A stretch of 64,000 nt of DNA from Paenibacillus sp. PL91 (GTDB lineage Bacteria; Bacillota; Bacilli; Paenibacillales; Paenibacillaceae). The DNA lies in assembly GCF_012935325.2 (NCBI RefSeq), contig NZ_JABBYG020000007.1, forward strand, positions 248,001-312,000, given 5' to 3'. Made by a program: the position numbers and the translations under genes. Below, one piece after another: positions 31,756-40,525 of the stretch. Position 1 is the stretch's first letter, and each line of letters opens with the position of its first letter. Under the pieces are notes generated by a model, which saw only the letters and a program-made list of their open reading frames with translations, searched no databases and had not been told where the DNA came from.

Positions 31756-32748
31756 ATGTTGAGCAAGGATATTGGGATCGATCTTGGAACAGCCAATGTT
31801 TCCATTCATGTAAAAGGAAGAGGCGTCGTACTCGATGAGCCTTCAGTCGTTGCGATTGAGAGCGACACGAAGAAAGTGCTGGCTGTTGGCGAGGAAGCAC
31901 ATAGAATGGTAGGCCGGACGCCAGGCAATATTGTTGCCATTCGTCCATTGCGTGATGGCGTTATTGCGGATTTTGAAATTACGGAAATTATGCTTAAAGC
32001 ATTTATTGATCGCGTCGAGGGACGGAAGTGGTTTAGCCGTCCCCGAATTCTTATTTGCGCGCCAACGAATATTACATCAGTTGAACAGAAGGCGATTCGC
32101 GAGGCTGCAGAGCGCAGCGGCGCAAAGGAAGTATTTCTTGAGGATGAGCCAAAGGCTGCCGCTATAGGGGCTGGAATGGATATCTTCCAGCCAAGCGGCA
32201 ACATGGTCGTAGACATTGGCGGAGGCACAACGGATGTGGCCGTTCTTTCGATGGGCGACGTTGTGACCGCCTCTTCTATTAAAGTTGCAGGGGACAAGTT
32301 CGACGATGCGATCATGAAATTTATTAAGAACAAATACAAGCTGCTGATTGGTGAGAGAACGAGCGAGGATATTAAAATTAAGATCGGTACCGTGCTTGAA
32401 GGCGGACGCCAAGAGGAGATCGACATCCGTGGCCGAGATATGGTTTCGGGGCTTCCTCTTACGTTAACGATTCGTTCCGGAGAGGTGCGCGAGGCGCTCT
32501 GGGATCCAGTCATGTCAATCGTATCTGCAGCTAAGGCCGTGCTTGAGCGCACGCCGCCGGAGCTATCAGCGGACATTATTGACCGCGGCGTTATTTTGAC
32601 AGGCGGTGGCGCTTTGCTCGGCGGGCTTGATGCACTGCTAGCAGAGGAGCTTAAGGTTCCAGTATTGATTGCGGAAGATCCTATGCACTGCGTCGTAAAA
32701 GGGACCGGCATCCTTTTAGATAACTTGGACAAGCTCGGGAAGAAGTAA
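31756..32748 (+). CDS. mbl: MreB-family rod-shape protein Mbl
   Basis: Mbl is a bacterial actin that moves with the wall-elongation machinery under the membrane. The 330-aa product carries the actin-fold nucleotide motifs: phosphate 1 (DIGIDLGTANV), phosphate 2 (VDIGGGTTDVAVL) and the adenosine motif (LTGGGALLGGLD). Its place between spoIIID and flhO matches B. subtilis mbl, so I prefer Mbl over MreB or MreBH. ATG 31756 is chosen, with a GGGGGA site 11 nt upstream; a TTG at 31738 lies within the leader hairpin. Confidence 0.94.
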   Translation: MLSKDIGIDLGTANVSIHVKGRGVVLDEPSVVAIESDTKKVLAVGEEAHRMVGRTPGNIVAIRPLRDGVIADFEITEIMLKAFIDRVEGRKWFSRPRILICAPTNITSVEQKAIREAAERSGAKEVFLEDEPKAAAIGAGMDIFQPSGNMVVDIGGGTTDVAVLSMGDVVTASSIKVAGDKFDDAIMKFIKNKYKLLIGERTSEDIKIKIGTVLEGGRQEEIDIRGRDMVSGLPLTLTIRSGEVREALWDPVMSIVSAAKAVLERTPPELSADIIDRGVILTGGGALLGGLDALLAEELKVPVLIAEDPMHCVVKGTGILLDNLDKLGKK

Positions 32749-32866
32749 GGGCAGAAGCGGCCGTGAACATCATCATTTGCGCGGGTAGGGAGCCTTAGGG
32801 GGGCGTAGCCGAGGCGGAAATGAGTCATTGGTCGCAGGACAAGCTATTCAGGCAGCCTTGCTTTCA

Positions 32867-32874
32867 ACCGATAA
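32867..32874 (+). promoter_or_regulatory. Possible sigma-D -10 element upstream of flhO
   Basis: ACCGATAA resembles the sigma-D -10 GCCGATAT (six of eight). No convincing TAAA -35 box lies 15 bp upstream, so the site is tentative. Confidence 0.25.
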
Positions 32875-32919
32875 CATATATAGGAAGTTCGATTGGAAGC
32901 GGCCAAGGGGGTAACAACG

Positions 32920-33783
32920 ATGTTAAGAGGCTTATACACCGCAGCGTCGGGCATGATTTCTCAGCAGCGAAGACATGATACGGTAACGAATAATATTTCA
33001 AACATAAACACGCCTGGTTATAAACAAACGAATGCGGTGACCCGTTCCTTTCCGGAAATGATGCTGTCATTGACGGGAGCGGGCCCCGAGAGCATCAACA
33101 AGATCGGGAAGCTGACAACCGGCGTATTTGCGGAAGAAAGCTTGTCTATCCATTTGCAGGGCGATTTGACGCAGACGAACAACGCGTCTGATTTTGCGTT
33201 GATTTCAAACATTGAAATGGACGGCCTTTCTTTTGACGCATCCGGCAAAAATGTTGGACCAGACGGAGAGGTAACTTTCCAGCCGCAAGCCTTCTTTACC
33301 ATACAGGATCAGAATGGCGAGATTCGTTATACGCGGGGCGGTAAGTTTACGCTAACGGAGGACGGCTTTCTAATGGCGAGCGATGGCTCGAACGTGCTCG
33401 GAACAGATGGACAGCCCATTCAAATGCCGGTCGGCGTAGGCCTTGAGAGCCTCAAATTAACAGGAGACCAACGCTTTCAAGATGTAAATGGACAGGATAT
33501 AGGCGTCCAATTGCTCATTAGCCGAATCGATAATCCGAATCTGCTCGTGCGCGAAGGGAACGGAAGCTTTGGATTCGCCACAGAGGATGAAGAAGCGGTC
33601 GCCATTGCGCCAGATGAGCGCGTTGAAGTGAGACAAGGTTATGTAGAGCGTTCCAATGTCGATGCTGCGCAATCGGCTGTTGATCTAATGTCAGCGCTCC
33701 GTGCCTATGAAGCGAACCAGAAGGTCATTCAATTTTATGATCAAAGCTTGAGTAAAGCAGTTAATGATGTAGGTCGCGTATAA
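32920..33783 (+). CDS. flhO: Flagellar distal-rod protein FlhO
   Basis: FlhO belongs to the FlgE/FlgF/FlgG family of rod and hook proteins exported by the flagellar type III system; in B. subtilis FlhO and FlhP are needed for the rod-hook transition. The 287-aa product has the N-terminal signature LYTAASGMISQQRRHDTVTN with NNISNINTPGYK, and the C-terminal family motif (QGYVERSNVDAAQSAVDLMS). ATG 32920 is preceded by AAGGGGGT at 7 nt. It is followed by flhP after 32 bp. Confidence 0.93.
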   Translation: MLRGLYTAASGMISQQRRHDTVTNNISNINTPGYKQTNAVTRSFPEMMLSLTGAGPESINKIGKLTTGVFAEESLSIHLQGDLTQTNNASDFALISNIEMDGLSFDASGKNVGPDGEVTFQPQAFFTIQDQNGEIRYTRGGKFTLTEDGFLMASDGSNVLGTDGQPIQMPVGVGLESLKLTGDQRFQDVNGQDIGVQLLISRIDNPNLLVREGNGSFGFATEDEEAVAIAPDERVEVRQGYVERSNVDAAQSAVDLMSALRAYEANQKVIQFYDQSLSKAVNDVGRV

Positions 33784-33815
33784 CAACAGGCTGAAGCAGC
33801 GGAGGTGCACGAAGT

Positions 33816-34658
33816 ATGAACAGTTCAATGATCAACGCTATGGTATCGATGAATGGGCTTCAGCAAAAGCTGGATTTGCTTGCAGACAATATTGCTAATG
33901 TGAATACCGTTGGATACAAACGCAAGGAAGCGACCTTTGAGGATCTTCTTACAAACTTAAGAAGCCAGCCCGAAGCGTTCAATCAGCCTGGCCGTCTTAC
34001 GCCGATGGACTTTACGCAAGGCTGGGGCTCTCGAATGACGATGGTTCAGCCGAATCTATCTCAAGGTCTCATGCAGGGAACCAATAAAGAAACCGATATT
34101 GCGATCGAAGGAAACGCGTTGTTTGAAGTCGAGGTGGACGGCGCCGGCAATCGCGGATACACGCGCAATGGCGCCTTTCAGTTGACGCTCGGCGCAAACG
34201 GTGATACGATTTTGGCAGCGGAAGACGGATATCCCGTCGTAGCTAATGTAGAAGATGCTTTGACTGGGGACATCATTGAGGGCAATATCGTTGTTCCTCA
34301 AGGTTACAGTCTACGCGTGAATTCAGACGGATCTGTGTTTGGGGTATCTTCTGACCGTACCATTGAGCTGGGCAGCATAAAGCTGCTTCAAGCTTCGCGT
34401 CCGTCAGCACTGACTGCGGTTAACGATAACCTGTTTGTTGTTGGTAACGGCATAGACGCGGGCGATGTGTTGCAGCAGATTGTACCTAATTCGGAAAATC
34501 TCATTACTTTGCGCCAAGGATACTTGGAGCAATCAAATGTTGAGCTAACGGATGAGATGACCGAGCTTATTAATGTGCAGCGCGCTTATCAATTGGCAGC
34601 TAGAGCGTTATCGTCAAGCGATACGATGATGAGCCTGACAAACGGACTGCGCGCATAA
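33816..34658 (+). CDS. flhP: Flagellar distal-rod protein FlhP
   Basis: This is a 280-aa partner of FlhO in the flagellar rod. The N-terminal motif MNGLQQKLDLLADNIANVNT with VGYKR and the C-terminal GYLEQSNVELTDEMTELINV are diagnostic of flagellar basal-body rod/hook proteins. The N- and C-terminal helices would form the filament coiled core, with a beta domain between. ATG 33816 has GCGGAGGTG upstream. No other flagellar genes are nearby, as in B. subtilis where flhOP lie apart from the main cluster. Confidence 0.93.
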   Translation: MNSSMINAMVSMNGLQQKLDLLADNIANVNTVGYKRKEATFEDLLTNLRSQPEAFNQPGRLTPMDFTQGWGSRMTMVQPNLSQGLMQGTNKETDIAIEGNALFEVEVDGAGNRGYTRNGAFQLTLGANGDTILAAEDGYPVVANVEDALTGDIIEGNIVVPQGYSLRVNSDGSVFGVSSDRTIELGSIKLLQASRPSALTAVNDNLFVVGNGIDAGDVLQQIVPNSENLITLRQGYLEQSNVELTDEMTELINVQRAYQLAARALSSSDTMMSLTNGLRA

Positions 34659-34674
34659 GGATAGGATGATGTAG

Positions 34675-34989
34675 ATGAGTATGGCCGATGAACGAATCGA
34701 CCGCGACGCAAGCGGGGTCGGGAGTCAAGCTGAAGAGAGCGGCTCCGGGAAGAGAAAGCGCAATAGTCGCGCGAAGGCTGACGGGAGCTCCGATAAGAAG
34801 CAACGGCCCAAAGGGGCAAAGATGCTGCTGTGGTTTTTACGCAAAAGCATCGTGCCGCTCATAATGGTTATTATGCTTGTTACAGGTTTATATGTTGGTT
34901 ATGTCGTAGTGGGCAACCAGCCTAACGAAGATGTATTTAGCTGGTCCACCTGGCAGCATCTTTATGACCTGGTATTCGCTGAATCTTAA
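34675..34989 (+). CDS. EpuA-like small membrane protein
   Basis: This is a 104-aa protein with a charged, Lys/Ser-rich cytoplasmic N region (residues 1-48), one membrane helix (about residues 56-77) and a short external tail with the motif DVFSWSTWQHLYDLVF. This layout matches the EpuA family, which databases often call DNA-directed RNA polymerase subunit beta although it is not one. The real function is unknown. ATG 34675 lies 16 bp after flhP and a strong terminator follows, so it belongs to the flhO-flhP unit. Confidence 0.75.
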   Translation: MSMADERIDRDASGVGSQAEESGSGKRKRNSRAKADGSSDKKQRPKGAKMLLWFLRKSIVPLIMVIMLVTGLYVGYVVVGNQPNEDVFSWSTWQHLYDLVFAES

Positions 34990-35002
34990 TAATCATAGAA
35001 TA

Positions 35003-35054
35003 AAAAGGTTGTCTATCCAGCGGCATTAGCGGCTTGACGGACGGCCTTTTTTTG
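35003..35054 (+). terminator. Rho-independent terminator of the flhOP unit
   Basis: AAAAGGTTGTCT (35003-35014) pairs at all 12 positions (some G-U) with GGACGGCCTTTT (35039-35050), followed by more T residues. Confidence 0.85.
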
Positions 35055-35077
35055 CACTAAAAATATTTCAACGGATC

Positions 35078-35119
35078 AAAAAAAGAAGATCAAGGCTTGT
35101 GGCCTTGATCTTCTTTTTT
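35078..35119. terminator. Bidirectional terminator between convergent genes
   Basis: GAAGATCAAGGC (35085-35096) and GCCTTGATCTTC (35102-35113) form a perfect 12-bp stem, with an A-run on the left and a T-run on the right. It can stop transcription from both sides and serves the minus-strand gene at 35132. Confidence 0.9.
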
Positions 35120-35131
35120 CTGTTGCATGAA

Positions 35132-37342
35132 CTATTTTACGGATACCCGTATGGTTACGCTTTTTCCTGCATAGGTTGCTTTAATGGATGCGGTGCCTTT
35201 GCTGACGGCAACGATTTTGCCGCCTACCACGGTTGCAACACTTGCTTTGGATGAAGTCCAAACCGCAGCATCTGTCACATTAGAGGGATCTCCAGTCGTG
35301 AAATTAGCTTGCAGTTTAGCCATATAAGTTCCGCCAGCAGTCAGCTGTACCGATTTGCTCGAAAGCACAAGCGATTTCAGCTTAGGCGATACAACGATGG
35401 GAACTACGACCGTTTTGCCTTGGTATGAACCTGTAATTTTTGTCGTTCCAACTGCTGCTGCTTTAACAGTCGTACTGCTTACGCTCGCGATATTAGGATT
35501 ACCGGACTCCCAGTTCATTTTTGAACCGAGAGACACTTGCTTGCCGCTCTTGTAGTAGCCTGTCACCTTAACCGATTTTGACCGGCCTGGATAAAGATCC
35601 AGTGCTGCGGGCTCAACTACGAGCTTCACAATCTCTTCTTCAACCTTCACACGTACGGATACGCTCTTTGTCAGGTAAGTGGCTGTGAGTGTAATGCTGG
35701 ACACCTCAAGGCCCTTCATTACCTCATCCTTCAGCACGATATCCTCTGACGTGGTTTTCCATTTGATTTTGCTTGTGATGTCTTCTTCTTCTCCGTCTTC
35801 ATTAACGACGGTTACAGAAGGGTATGGCGTTTCTTTTCCTAAAATAATGCTAAGGTCCTTCACGCTTGCGATTAGCTTCAATGGCTTCACATGAACGATT
35901 AATTTTATTTCGACTTTTTTTCCTTGAACGGTCGCAGTCAGCAAGGTTTCGCCAATGGCTTTGGCTGTCCATTGTCCGTCTTTAACGATAGCGACTTTCT
36001 CGTCCTTGGATGTCCAAGTCACAATTTTCGAAACATCGACCTTTGAACCGTCAAAAGTTGTTGCCGTTACTTTAGGGAGATCACCGCTGATCCCATTAAA
36101 GCCGTCGATGGTTTCAGTCTCTACGCTAATGTCGCTTACGCTAGGGTAAACCGTAATCTCGACGCTGCGGCTGACTCCCATGTGGCTCGCTGTAATTTTG
36201 GTTGCCCCAACAGCCTTAGGCGTAACCAGACCGCCGGAAACCGTAGCGACTACGACATTGGAGGATGTCCATTCGGCTTTACTTGTTACATCTTCGGAAA
36301 CACCTGAGTTATTTTGCACCTCAGCTGTTACCTGGAGAGGCGCATCCTGCAGAAGCAGATGATATTCTTTCTCTGGTGACAATCTAATCGATTGGAAAGC
36401 CGCACGAACGACTACATCGATAGAGGTGGATACCCCCTTATGGGAGACGGTAATCGTCGTTTTGCCAGCGGCTACTGCGGTGACAACGCCTTTTTTAACC
36501 GTCGCCACCTTATCATTGGCGCTTACCCATTTGGCTGTATCCGTCACGATAGAAGTTTCGCCTGTTTTCGAAACGACGGATGCTGTTAATTTTTTGTCAT
36601 CGGAACCAATGTAGAGCTCCGCTAAATTGCCCGAATCTCCTGAATCGATCGTGATGGATTTGTACGGTGAGGATACGTTCAGCGTAATGGAATCGGATTT
36701 GCCTTTCAGCTTCGCTGTAATCGTAGCGGCTCCAACGCCTAACAACGTAATCGTACCTTCATCTACGGTTGCGATAGCGGCGTTCGATGTCGTCCATACG
36801 GCTTCGCTTGTAACATTTTTTTCAGTGCTTCCTTTTGTGCCGTCTAGCGTTAGCTCAAGCGGCTGCCCAATCTCAATATCAAGAGTGGCAGGTGCTGTCG
36901 TTCCGTCCTGCTTCTTAAGAGTAACGGAATCATAAACGTAATCAGATGCCGCCTTGATGGAAATGGTAAAGCCTTTATAAGTAGCGCTTATCGTCGCCGT
37001 TCCCTTGCCGGCACCTGTTAATACGCCTTTTTCCACTTTTACAAATGCTGTGTTGGACGATTTCCATGTGGCGTCCGCTGTGACATCCTTCTTGTTTGCC
37101 GAGCCTGAAATGGAGGCGAATACCGTTAAATTGACTTTGTCATCCTCAACGAACGTCTCGAGCGATGATGTGCTGCTGTTGTAATCCGATGAATCATAGC
37201 TAAATTCGATGCCGGTTACGGTATCTTCTGCAGCGTTCGCAACTCCTGTTAACGAAGTCATGACGATCACGAATGCAAGAGCAGCTGCAAGCCACCTACG
37301 AGTTTCTTTTAACGACGTACCGATACGTAAACTAAAATTCAC
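35132..37342 (-). CDS. Secreted protein with about eight Big_2 Ig-like repeats
   Basis: This is a 736-aa secreted protein. A signal peptide is clear (hydrophobic core about residues 17-35, likely cleavage after GVANA). The rest is made of about eight bacterial Ig-like group 2 repeats, each with a W-(T/K)-S pattern and a G-x-ATI-(T/S)-A strand (for example VWTSSKASVATV, WKSSNTAFVKV). I see no SLH, LPXTG or other anchor and no catalytic domain, so it may be a matrix or adhesion protein or may need a partner. It is the only minus-strand gene in the window and lies inside otherwise conserved flhP-fabZ synteny. Confidence 0.85.
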   Translation of the reverse strand: MNFSLRIGTSLKETRRWLAAALAFVIVMTSLTGVANAAEDTVTGIEFSYDSSDYNSSTSSLETFVEDDKVNLTVFASISGSANKKDVTADATWKSSNTAFVKVEKGVLTGAGKGTATISATYKGFTISIKAASDYVYDSVTLKKQDGTTAPATLDIEIGQPLELTLDGTKGSTEKNVTSEAVWTTSNAAIATVDEGTITLLGVGAATITAKLKGKSDSITLNVSSPYKSITIDSGDSGNLAELYIGSDDKKLTASVVSKTGETSIVTDTAKWVSANDKVATVKKGVVTAVAAGKTTITVSHKGVSTSIDVVVRAAFQSIRLSPEKEYHLLLQDAPLQVTAEVQNNSGVSEDVTSKAEWTSSNVVVATVSGGLVTPKAVGATKITASHMGVSRSVEITVYPSVSDISVETETIDGFNGISGDLPKVTATTFDGSKVDVSKIVTWTSKDEKVAIVKDGQWTAKAIGETLLTATVQGKKVEIKLIVHVKPLKLIASVKDLSIILGKETPYPSVTVVNEDGEEEDITSKIKWKTTSEDIVLKDEVMKGLEVSSITLTATYLTKSVSVRVKVEEEIVKLVVEPAALDLYPGRSKSVKVTGYYKSGKQVSLGSKMNWESGNPNIASVSSTTVKAAAVGTTKITGSYQGKTVVVPIVVSPKLKSLVLSSKSVQLTAGGTYMAKLQANFTTGDPSNVTDAAVWTSSKASVATVVGGKIVAVSKGTASIKATYAGKSVTIRVSVK

Positions 37343-37587
37343 TACATCCCTGTCCTTTCTTAGTTAAAGTAATTGTTCTTCTACTAATAACGGTAAAGAG
37401 ATGGCGAAAATGAAGAACAAAGGTATAATATGGTAATAAACTTTTTTAAAAATGCCGGCATGGAACGATGGATGCATAAAAACCCGGCTTTCTCGGACTA
37501 GCGACGGTTTTATTTTTAGGGGAGGTAGTTGTATAATAGTTTGGAACCATGATGGACAGTCAGTAATAGGTAGAGGAGCGTGCGAGT
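37343..37587. promoter_or_regulatory. Divergent intergenic region with a candidate pgsA promoter
   Basis: It separates the divergent Big_2 gene and pgsA. TATAAT at 37532-37537 with TTTATT (37509-37514) 17 bp upstream is the best candidate for pgsA. Another TATAAT lies at 37424-37429 without a good -35. Confidence 0.4.
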
Positions 37588-38121
37588 TTGAATCTGCCGA
37601 ATCTATTAACATCATTGCGTTTTGTATTGATTCCAGTTTACATAGCGGTATTCATTAAAGGACATATGATTCCCGCCTTCTTGATTATGGTGGCTGCGGG
37701 CATTACTGATGTGCTTGATGGTTATATTGCACGCCGAAGCGGCCAAGTTACGATGGTTGGCATTATGCTTGACCCGCTCGCTGATAAGCTGATGCTTATT
37801 ACCGTAATTGTATCGTTGCTCATATCCGGTCATATTTCATGGGCGGCAGCAGCAGCGATGTTTTTGCGCGATCTTGGCATGATAGCTGGAGGTTTGTATT
37901 TTCACTTTCGAGGAAAGAAGACGGTGCCCGCCAATTGGATGGGAAAGCTGACAACCGTACTGTTCTATGTGGCGATTATGCTCATCTTCTTTGAAGCGCC
38001 AAATGCACATTCGTATTTGTGGGCGGTCATTGCCTTTTCGTTCATCACTTCTATTGTGTATGTCGTCATGTTTAAGGCGCTCAATAAAGCAGTCCCGGGA
38101 ACGCCGACCGGGCATTCGTGA
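37588..38121 (+). CDS. pgsA: CDP-diacylglycerol-glycerol-3-phosphate 3-phosphatidyltransferase
   Basis: PgsA makes phosphatidylglycerol phosphate, the first step to phosphatidylglycerol, in the membrane. The 177-aa protein has four or five hydrophobic helices. It carries the full CDP-alcohol phosphotransferase motif: DVLDGYIARRSG followed by GIMLDPLADK, with all metal-binding Asp residues. It starts at TTG 37588, 9 nt after GAGGAG. The other candidate, a cardiolipin synthase-like member, is less likely from the motif and size. Confidence 0.92.
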   Translation: MNLPNLLTSLRFVLIPVYIAVFIKGHMIPAFLIMVAAGITDVLDGYIARRSGQVTMVGIMLDPLADKLMLITVIVSLLISGHISWAAAAAMFLRDLGMIAGGLYFHFRGKKTVPANWMGKLTTVLFYVAIMLIFFEAPNAHSYLWAVIAFSFITSIVYVVMFKALNKAVPGTPTGHS

Positions 38122-38151
38122 TTTACCAAAGCTTCTATATATGAACAAAGA

Positions 38152-38190
38152 GGCTTGGTGAAGGACACATCTGGTCCAATCAGCCAAGCC
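38152..38190 (+). other. Hairpin after pgsA, no T-tract
   Basis: GGCTTGG (38152-38158) pairs with CCAAGCC (38184-38190), with an inner GGAC/GTCC stem. No T-run follows, so it is perhaps an mRNA end or stability element. Confidence 0.5.
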
Positions 38191-38297
38191 CCTTATCTTA
38201 ACCTTCATAAACTGCAGTTTTATGAGGGATATGCATAGTGTCGTACAATTTCACCATTTTTATACTACTCAACTTTTGAAAGGGGCTTTTTTCTCGC

Positions 38298-38729
38298 ATG
38301 TTGGACATTAATCAAATTCAAGAAATCATTCCGCACCGTCCGCCGTTTCTGCTGATCGATCGTATTTTGGAGGTTGAGCCAGGCGTTAGGGCAGTCGGTT
38401 TGAAAAATGTAACGATGAATGAGCCTTACTTTGTGGGTCACTTTCCCGGCTATCCGGTAATGCCTGGCGTTCTTATTGTTGAAGCGCTTGCGCAGGTCGG
38501 TACTGTTGCGATGCTCATGATTGAAGCCAATCGCGGCAAGCTGGGCTTTTTTGCGGGCATTGACGGTTTCCGCTTCCGTGGTCAGGTTAAGCCTGGGGAT
38601 ACGCTGACTCTAGAGGTGCAAATCACAAGGCTTAAAGGCTCAATCGGTAAAGGGCAAGGAACAGCAAGAGTAGGTGATCAAATCGTTGCCGAAGGCGAGC
38701 TAATGTTTGCTTTATCAAATCCTTCATAA
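38298..38729 (+). CDS. fabZ: 3-hydroxyacyl-[acyl-carrier-protein] dehydratase
   Basis: FabZ removes water from beta-hydroxyacyl-ACP in fatty-acid elongation. The 143-aa hot-dog-fold protein has IPHRPPFLLIDR at the start and the catalytic His and Glu in GHFPGYPVMPGVLIVEALAQ. ATG 38298 has AAAGGGGC 11 nt upstream. A TATACT box at 38261-38266 may be its promoter; I see no FapR site. The gene lies in the same neighbourhood as flhP in B. subtilis. Confidence 0.95.
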   Translation: MLDINQIQEIIPHRPPFLLIDRILEVEPGVRAVGLKNVTMNEPYFVGHFPGYPVMPGVLIVEALAQVGTVAMLMIEANRGKLGFFAGIDGFRFRGQVKPGDTLTLEVQITRLKGSIGKGQGTARVGDQIVAEGELMFALSNPS

Positions 38730-38762
38730 ATTAAAATTCATGAATGAGAGAGGCTGATAATT

Positions 38763-40490
38763 ATGACAACTCCAACAAATGATACCGTTATTGCTAAATA
38801 TGAGGCTTGGCTTAATGATCCGCTTATCGATGCGGCGACGAAGGAAGAGCTTCGCGGGCTAGAAGGGCAAGAGAAGGAAATTACGGATCGTTTTTATCGT
38901 GACCTTGAGTTTGGTACAGGCGGCTTGCGCGGCGTGATGGGCGCAGGAACGAACCGTCTTAACGCCTATACGGTTGGCAAAGCGACACAAGGGCTTGCCA
39001 ATTGGCTGCTTGCCGGCGCGTCGGCTGAAGCTGCTAGCCCATCGGTTGTCATTGCTCATGATTCCCGTAATTATTCCCCTGAATTTGCGCTGGACGCTGC
39101 GCTTGTGCTTGCTGGCAACGGCATTGTTACGTATTTGTTTTCGGCGCTTCGCCCGACACCTCAGCTTTCCTTTGCGGTGCGCGAACTAAAGGCGTCCAGC
39201 GGTATCGTCATTACGGCAAGCCATAATCCGCCTGAATACAACGGCTACAAAGCATACGGCTCCGACGGCTGCCAGCTTATTCCCGAGGAGGCTGAACAGG
39301 TTATTTCGGCTATCAGTCAAATTACCGGCTTCGATGAAGTGAAAAGAATAAGCCGCGAGGAAGCAGAAGCTGAAGGCTTGCTTCGCTGGCTTGGCGAGGA
39401 AGCCGATCAACAGTTTATTGATACGGTAGTTGCACAAAGCTTGAACGCGGATCTGATTAAAGGCGGAATTGGCGAGAAGTTCAGCGTCGTCTTTACGCCG
39501 CTGCACGGGACAGGCAACATGCCAGTTCGGGAAGTGCTCAAAAAGGTCGGCTTCAACAACGTTCACATCGTGCCGGAGCAGGAGCAGCCGGACGGTTATT
39601 TCAGCACGGTGAAATCCCCTAACCCTGAAGAGCGTGAAGCGTTCACGCTTGCGATCAAGCTCGCGCAGCAGGTGGATGCCGATATCATTATCGGTACGGA
39701 TCCAGATGCCGACCGTATGGGTGCAGTCGTGAAGAACAATGAGGGCGAATACGTAGTCCTTACCGGCAACCAGTCCGGTGCATTGATGGTTCATTATGTT
39801 CTTAGTCAGTTGAAGGAACGCGGCCAGCTGCCAGACAATGGCGTCGTGGTCAAGACGATCGTAACAAGCGAGTTGGGAGCGGATATTGCCCGTTCGTTTG
39901 GGGTAGAGGTTGAGAATACGCTGACTGGCTTCAAATATATCGGAGAAAAAATGACTCGCTATGAGCAAACAGGCGAGCGCACTTTCCTGTTTGGCTATGA
40001 AGAGAGCTATGGTTATCTAACAGGAACCTATGCGCGTGATAAAGATGCGATCGTTGCCGCGTTATTGATTTCGGAGGCAGCGGCATACTATAGCAGCCAA
40101 GGAAAAACGTTGTATGATGTATTGCTTGAGCTTTATGCTGAATTCGGCTTCTATTTAGAAGGCTTGGAATCACGCACGCTCAAAGGCTTTGACGGCGTAC
40201 AAAAAATCGGTGCGATTATGGATGATTGGCGTCAAAATCCGCCTGTTGCTATCGGCGGCGTAAAGGTAGAGCAGGTCCTTGATTACGGCAAAGGCCATGA
40301 TGGGCTTCGTCCAGAAAACGTATTGAAATTTATGCTCGAGGACGGTTCATGGTTCTGCTTGCGTCCTTCCGGTACAGAGCCGAAGATCAAGGTTTATTTT
40401 GCTGTTGAGGGCGAATCGAAGGATGCTGCCGCTGCTGCACTGCAAACGTTGAAAATTGCCGTTATGGAACGGGTAGACCGAAGCGAATAG
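38763..40490 (+). CDS. Alpha-phosphoglucomutase/phosphomannomutase
   Basis: This is a 575-aa alpha-D-phosphohexomutase. It interconverts hexose 1- and 6-phosphates and so feeds UDP-glucose and wall or capsule sugars. The active-site phospho-Ser lies in GIVITASHNPPEYNGYK, the metal-binding loop is DPDADRMG, the sugar loop is GYEESYGYL and the phosphate loop is LRPSGTEPKIKVYF. The length and the N-terminal GTGGLRG match PgcA-type mutases. ATG 38763 follows fabZ by 33 bp. It could supply sugar phosphates to the wall-polysaccharide genes downstream. Confidence 0.94.
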   Translation: MTTPTNDTVIAKYEAWLNDPLIDAATKEELRGLEGQEKEITDRFYRDLEFGTGGLRGVMGAGTNRLNAYTVGKATQGLANWLLAGASAEAASPSVVIAHDSRNYSPEFALDAALVLAGNGIVTYLFSALRPTPQLSFAVRELKASSGIVITASHNPPEYNGYKAYGSDGCQLIPEEAEQVISAISQITGFDEVKRISREEAEAEGLLRWLGEEADQQFIDTVVAQSLNADLIKGGIGEKFSVVFTPLHGTGNMPVREVLKKVGFNNVHIVPEQEQPDGYFSTVKSPNPEEREAFTLAIKLAQQVDADIIIGTDPDADRMGAVVKNNEGEYVVLTGNQSGALMVHYVLSQLKERGQLPDNGVVVKTIVTSELGADIARSFGVEVENTLTGFKYIGEKMTRYEQTGERTFLFGYEESYGYLTGTYARDKDAIVAALLISEAAAYYSSQGKTLYDVLLELYAEFGFYLEGLESRTLKGFDGVQKIGAIMDDWRQNPPVAIGGVKVEQVLDYGKGHDGLRPENVLKFMLEDGSWFCLRPSGTEPKIKVYFAVEGESKDAAAAALQTLKIAVMERVDRSE

Positions 40491-40525
40491 AACGATAATC
40501 AACCTGTTTAGAACGGAGGAATTAC

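Noticed and set aside
31806..32828. Long open frame (340 codons) on the minus strand opposite mbl
   Set aside because: It is a mirror of the strongly biased mbl coding sequence. It has no ribosome site and no recognisable protein motif, while mbl itself is certain.
38258..38270. TTTTATACTACTC shared with 62700-62712 (both upstream of genes)
   Set aside because: A 13-bp identity is expected by chance many times in 64 kb; it is only A/T-rich promoter-like sequence.
38221..38297. FapR operator before fabZ
   Set aside because: No match to the TTAGTACC-type inverted repeat.
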